Assembly: GCA_031277475.1 (NCBI GenBank)
Contig: JAITMJ010000074.1
Location: 1 to 58,079, forward strand
Direction: 5' to 3'
Origin: Flavobacteriaceae bacterium
Lineage (GTDB): Bacteria > Bacteroidota > Bacteroidia > Flavobacteriales > Weeksellaceae
DNA: 58,079 bases
Shown here: positions 57,944-58,079 of the stretch, one piece after another
Layout of the letters: every line of letters starts with the position of its first letter
Numbering within the stretch: the first letter of the stretch is position 1
Notes under the pieces: generated by a model
The model's database searches: none
The model's input: only the letters and a program-made list of their open reading frames with translations
Told to the model about the DNA's origin: nothing
Position numbers and translations under genes: made by a program

Positions 57944-58079
57944 TTAATTTAATATACATAATTCATTATTTAATTTCAGCATAAGTAAATTCAGAGAAAT
58001 ATCAATCATATTATCCGATTTGCTGTAGCATTTTCCTTTTCGTTTAAATCGAGCCAAATAATGCCGTATTCTACTATTG
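57944..58079 (-). mobile_element. IS1-family transposase C-terminus, cut by window edge
   Basis: Reads NSRIRHYLARFKRKGKCYSK then SDNMIDISLNLLMLKL and a stop at 57944, the typical C-terminal end of IS1 InsB. The gene continues beyond the right edge. With the fragment at 1-191 it shows the window is bounded by IS1 sequences in the same orientation. Confidence 0.8.

Noticed and set aside
1-58079. Window as a circular molecule with one IS1 gene across the ends
   Set aside because: Joining the ends would leave out about 65 residues from the middle of the transposase, so the two pieces do not form one gene.

Overview
The window is a piece of a low-GC Bacteroidota chromosome, most likely Flavobacteriia of the Weeksellaceae/Chryseobacterium type. 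I infer this from Bacteroidota-type promoters (TTTG, about 19 bp, TAnnTTTG), a DUF3127 protein, bacillithiol synthesis (bshA), signal peptides ending in AQ, and IS1-family transposase pieces at both window edges. All assignments come from reading the sequence; no database search was run.

Left host flank (1-6055): an IS1 transposase remnant, a TPR membrane protein with ribH, a 4'-phosphopantetheinyl transferase, then metF, a thiolase and a DUF3127 protein on the minus strand, and a tRNA cluster Leu(TAG)-Gly(GCC)-Leu(TAA).

Prophage (6039-50374, about 44.3 kb): a complete-looking tailed phage sits in the 3' end of tRNA-Leu(TAA), bounded by a perfect 24-bp direct repeat. Next to attL is a plus-strand tyrosine integrase with putative arm sites. 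Next to attR are a plus-strand XRE repressor, an intergenic region with three direct repeats exactly 32 bp apart, and a divergent minus-strand early operon. The early region (39381-49772) holds many small proteins, a multi-repeat cytosine methyltransferase and a primase-helicase fusion. Just downstream of the primase is an iteron cluster with a 19-bp inverted repeat and an AT-rich stretch, my best candidate for the phage origin. The late region runs leftward: head protease, scaffold-like protein, major capsid, tail tube, two adenine-type methyltransferases, an amidoligase, terminase, portal, lysis genes, a stretch of accessory genes, tape measure and tail tip. The tape measure without a recognised sheath suggests a siphovirus-like particle. 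A RelE-type toxin-antitoxin pair on the plus strand and a secreted protein are cargo. Many palindromic repeats of an intergenic type occur both between genes and in frame inside phage genes.

Right host flank (50407-58079): bshA, decayed toxin-antitoxin pieces, tgt, a TolC-type efflux protein, a SpoIIAA-like protein, an Lrp-type regulator with a (TTCTA)6 tract upstream, and a gene truncated next to a second IS1 transposase end.

The most interesting points are the candidate origin, the phage amidoligase beside three orphan methyltransferases, a recurrent GTCCTTT motif before several late genes, a leader with mutually exclusive pairing over a start codon, and in-frame palindromic repeats.
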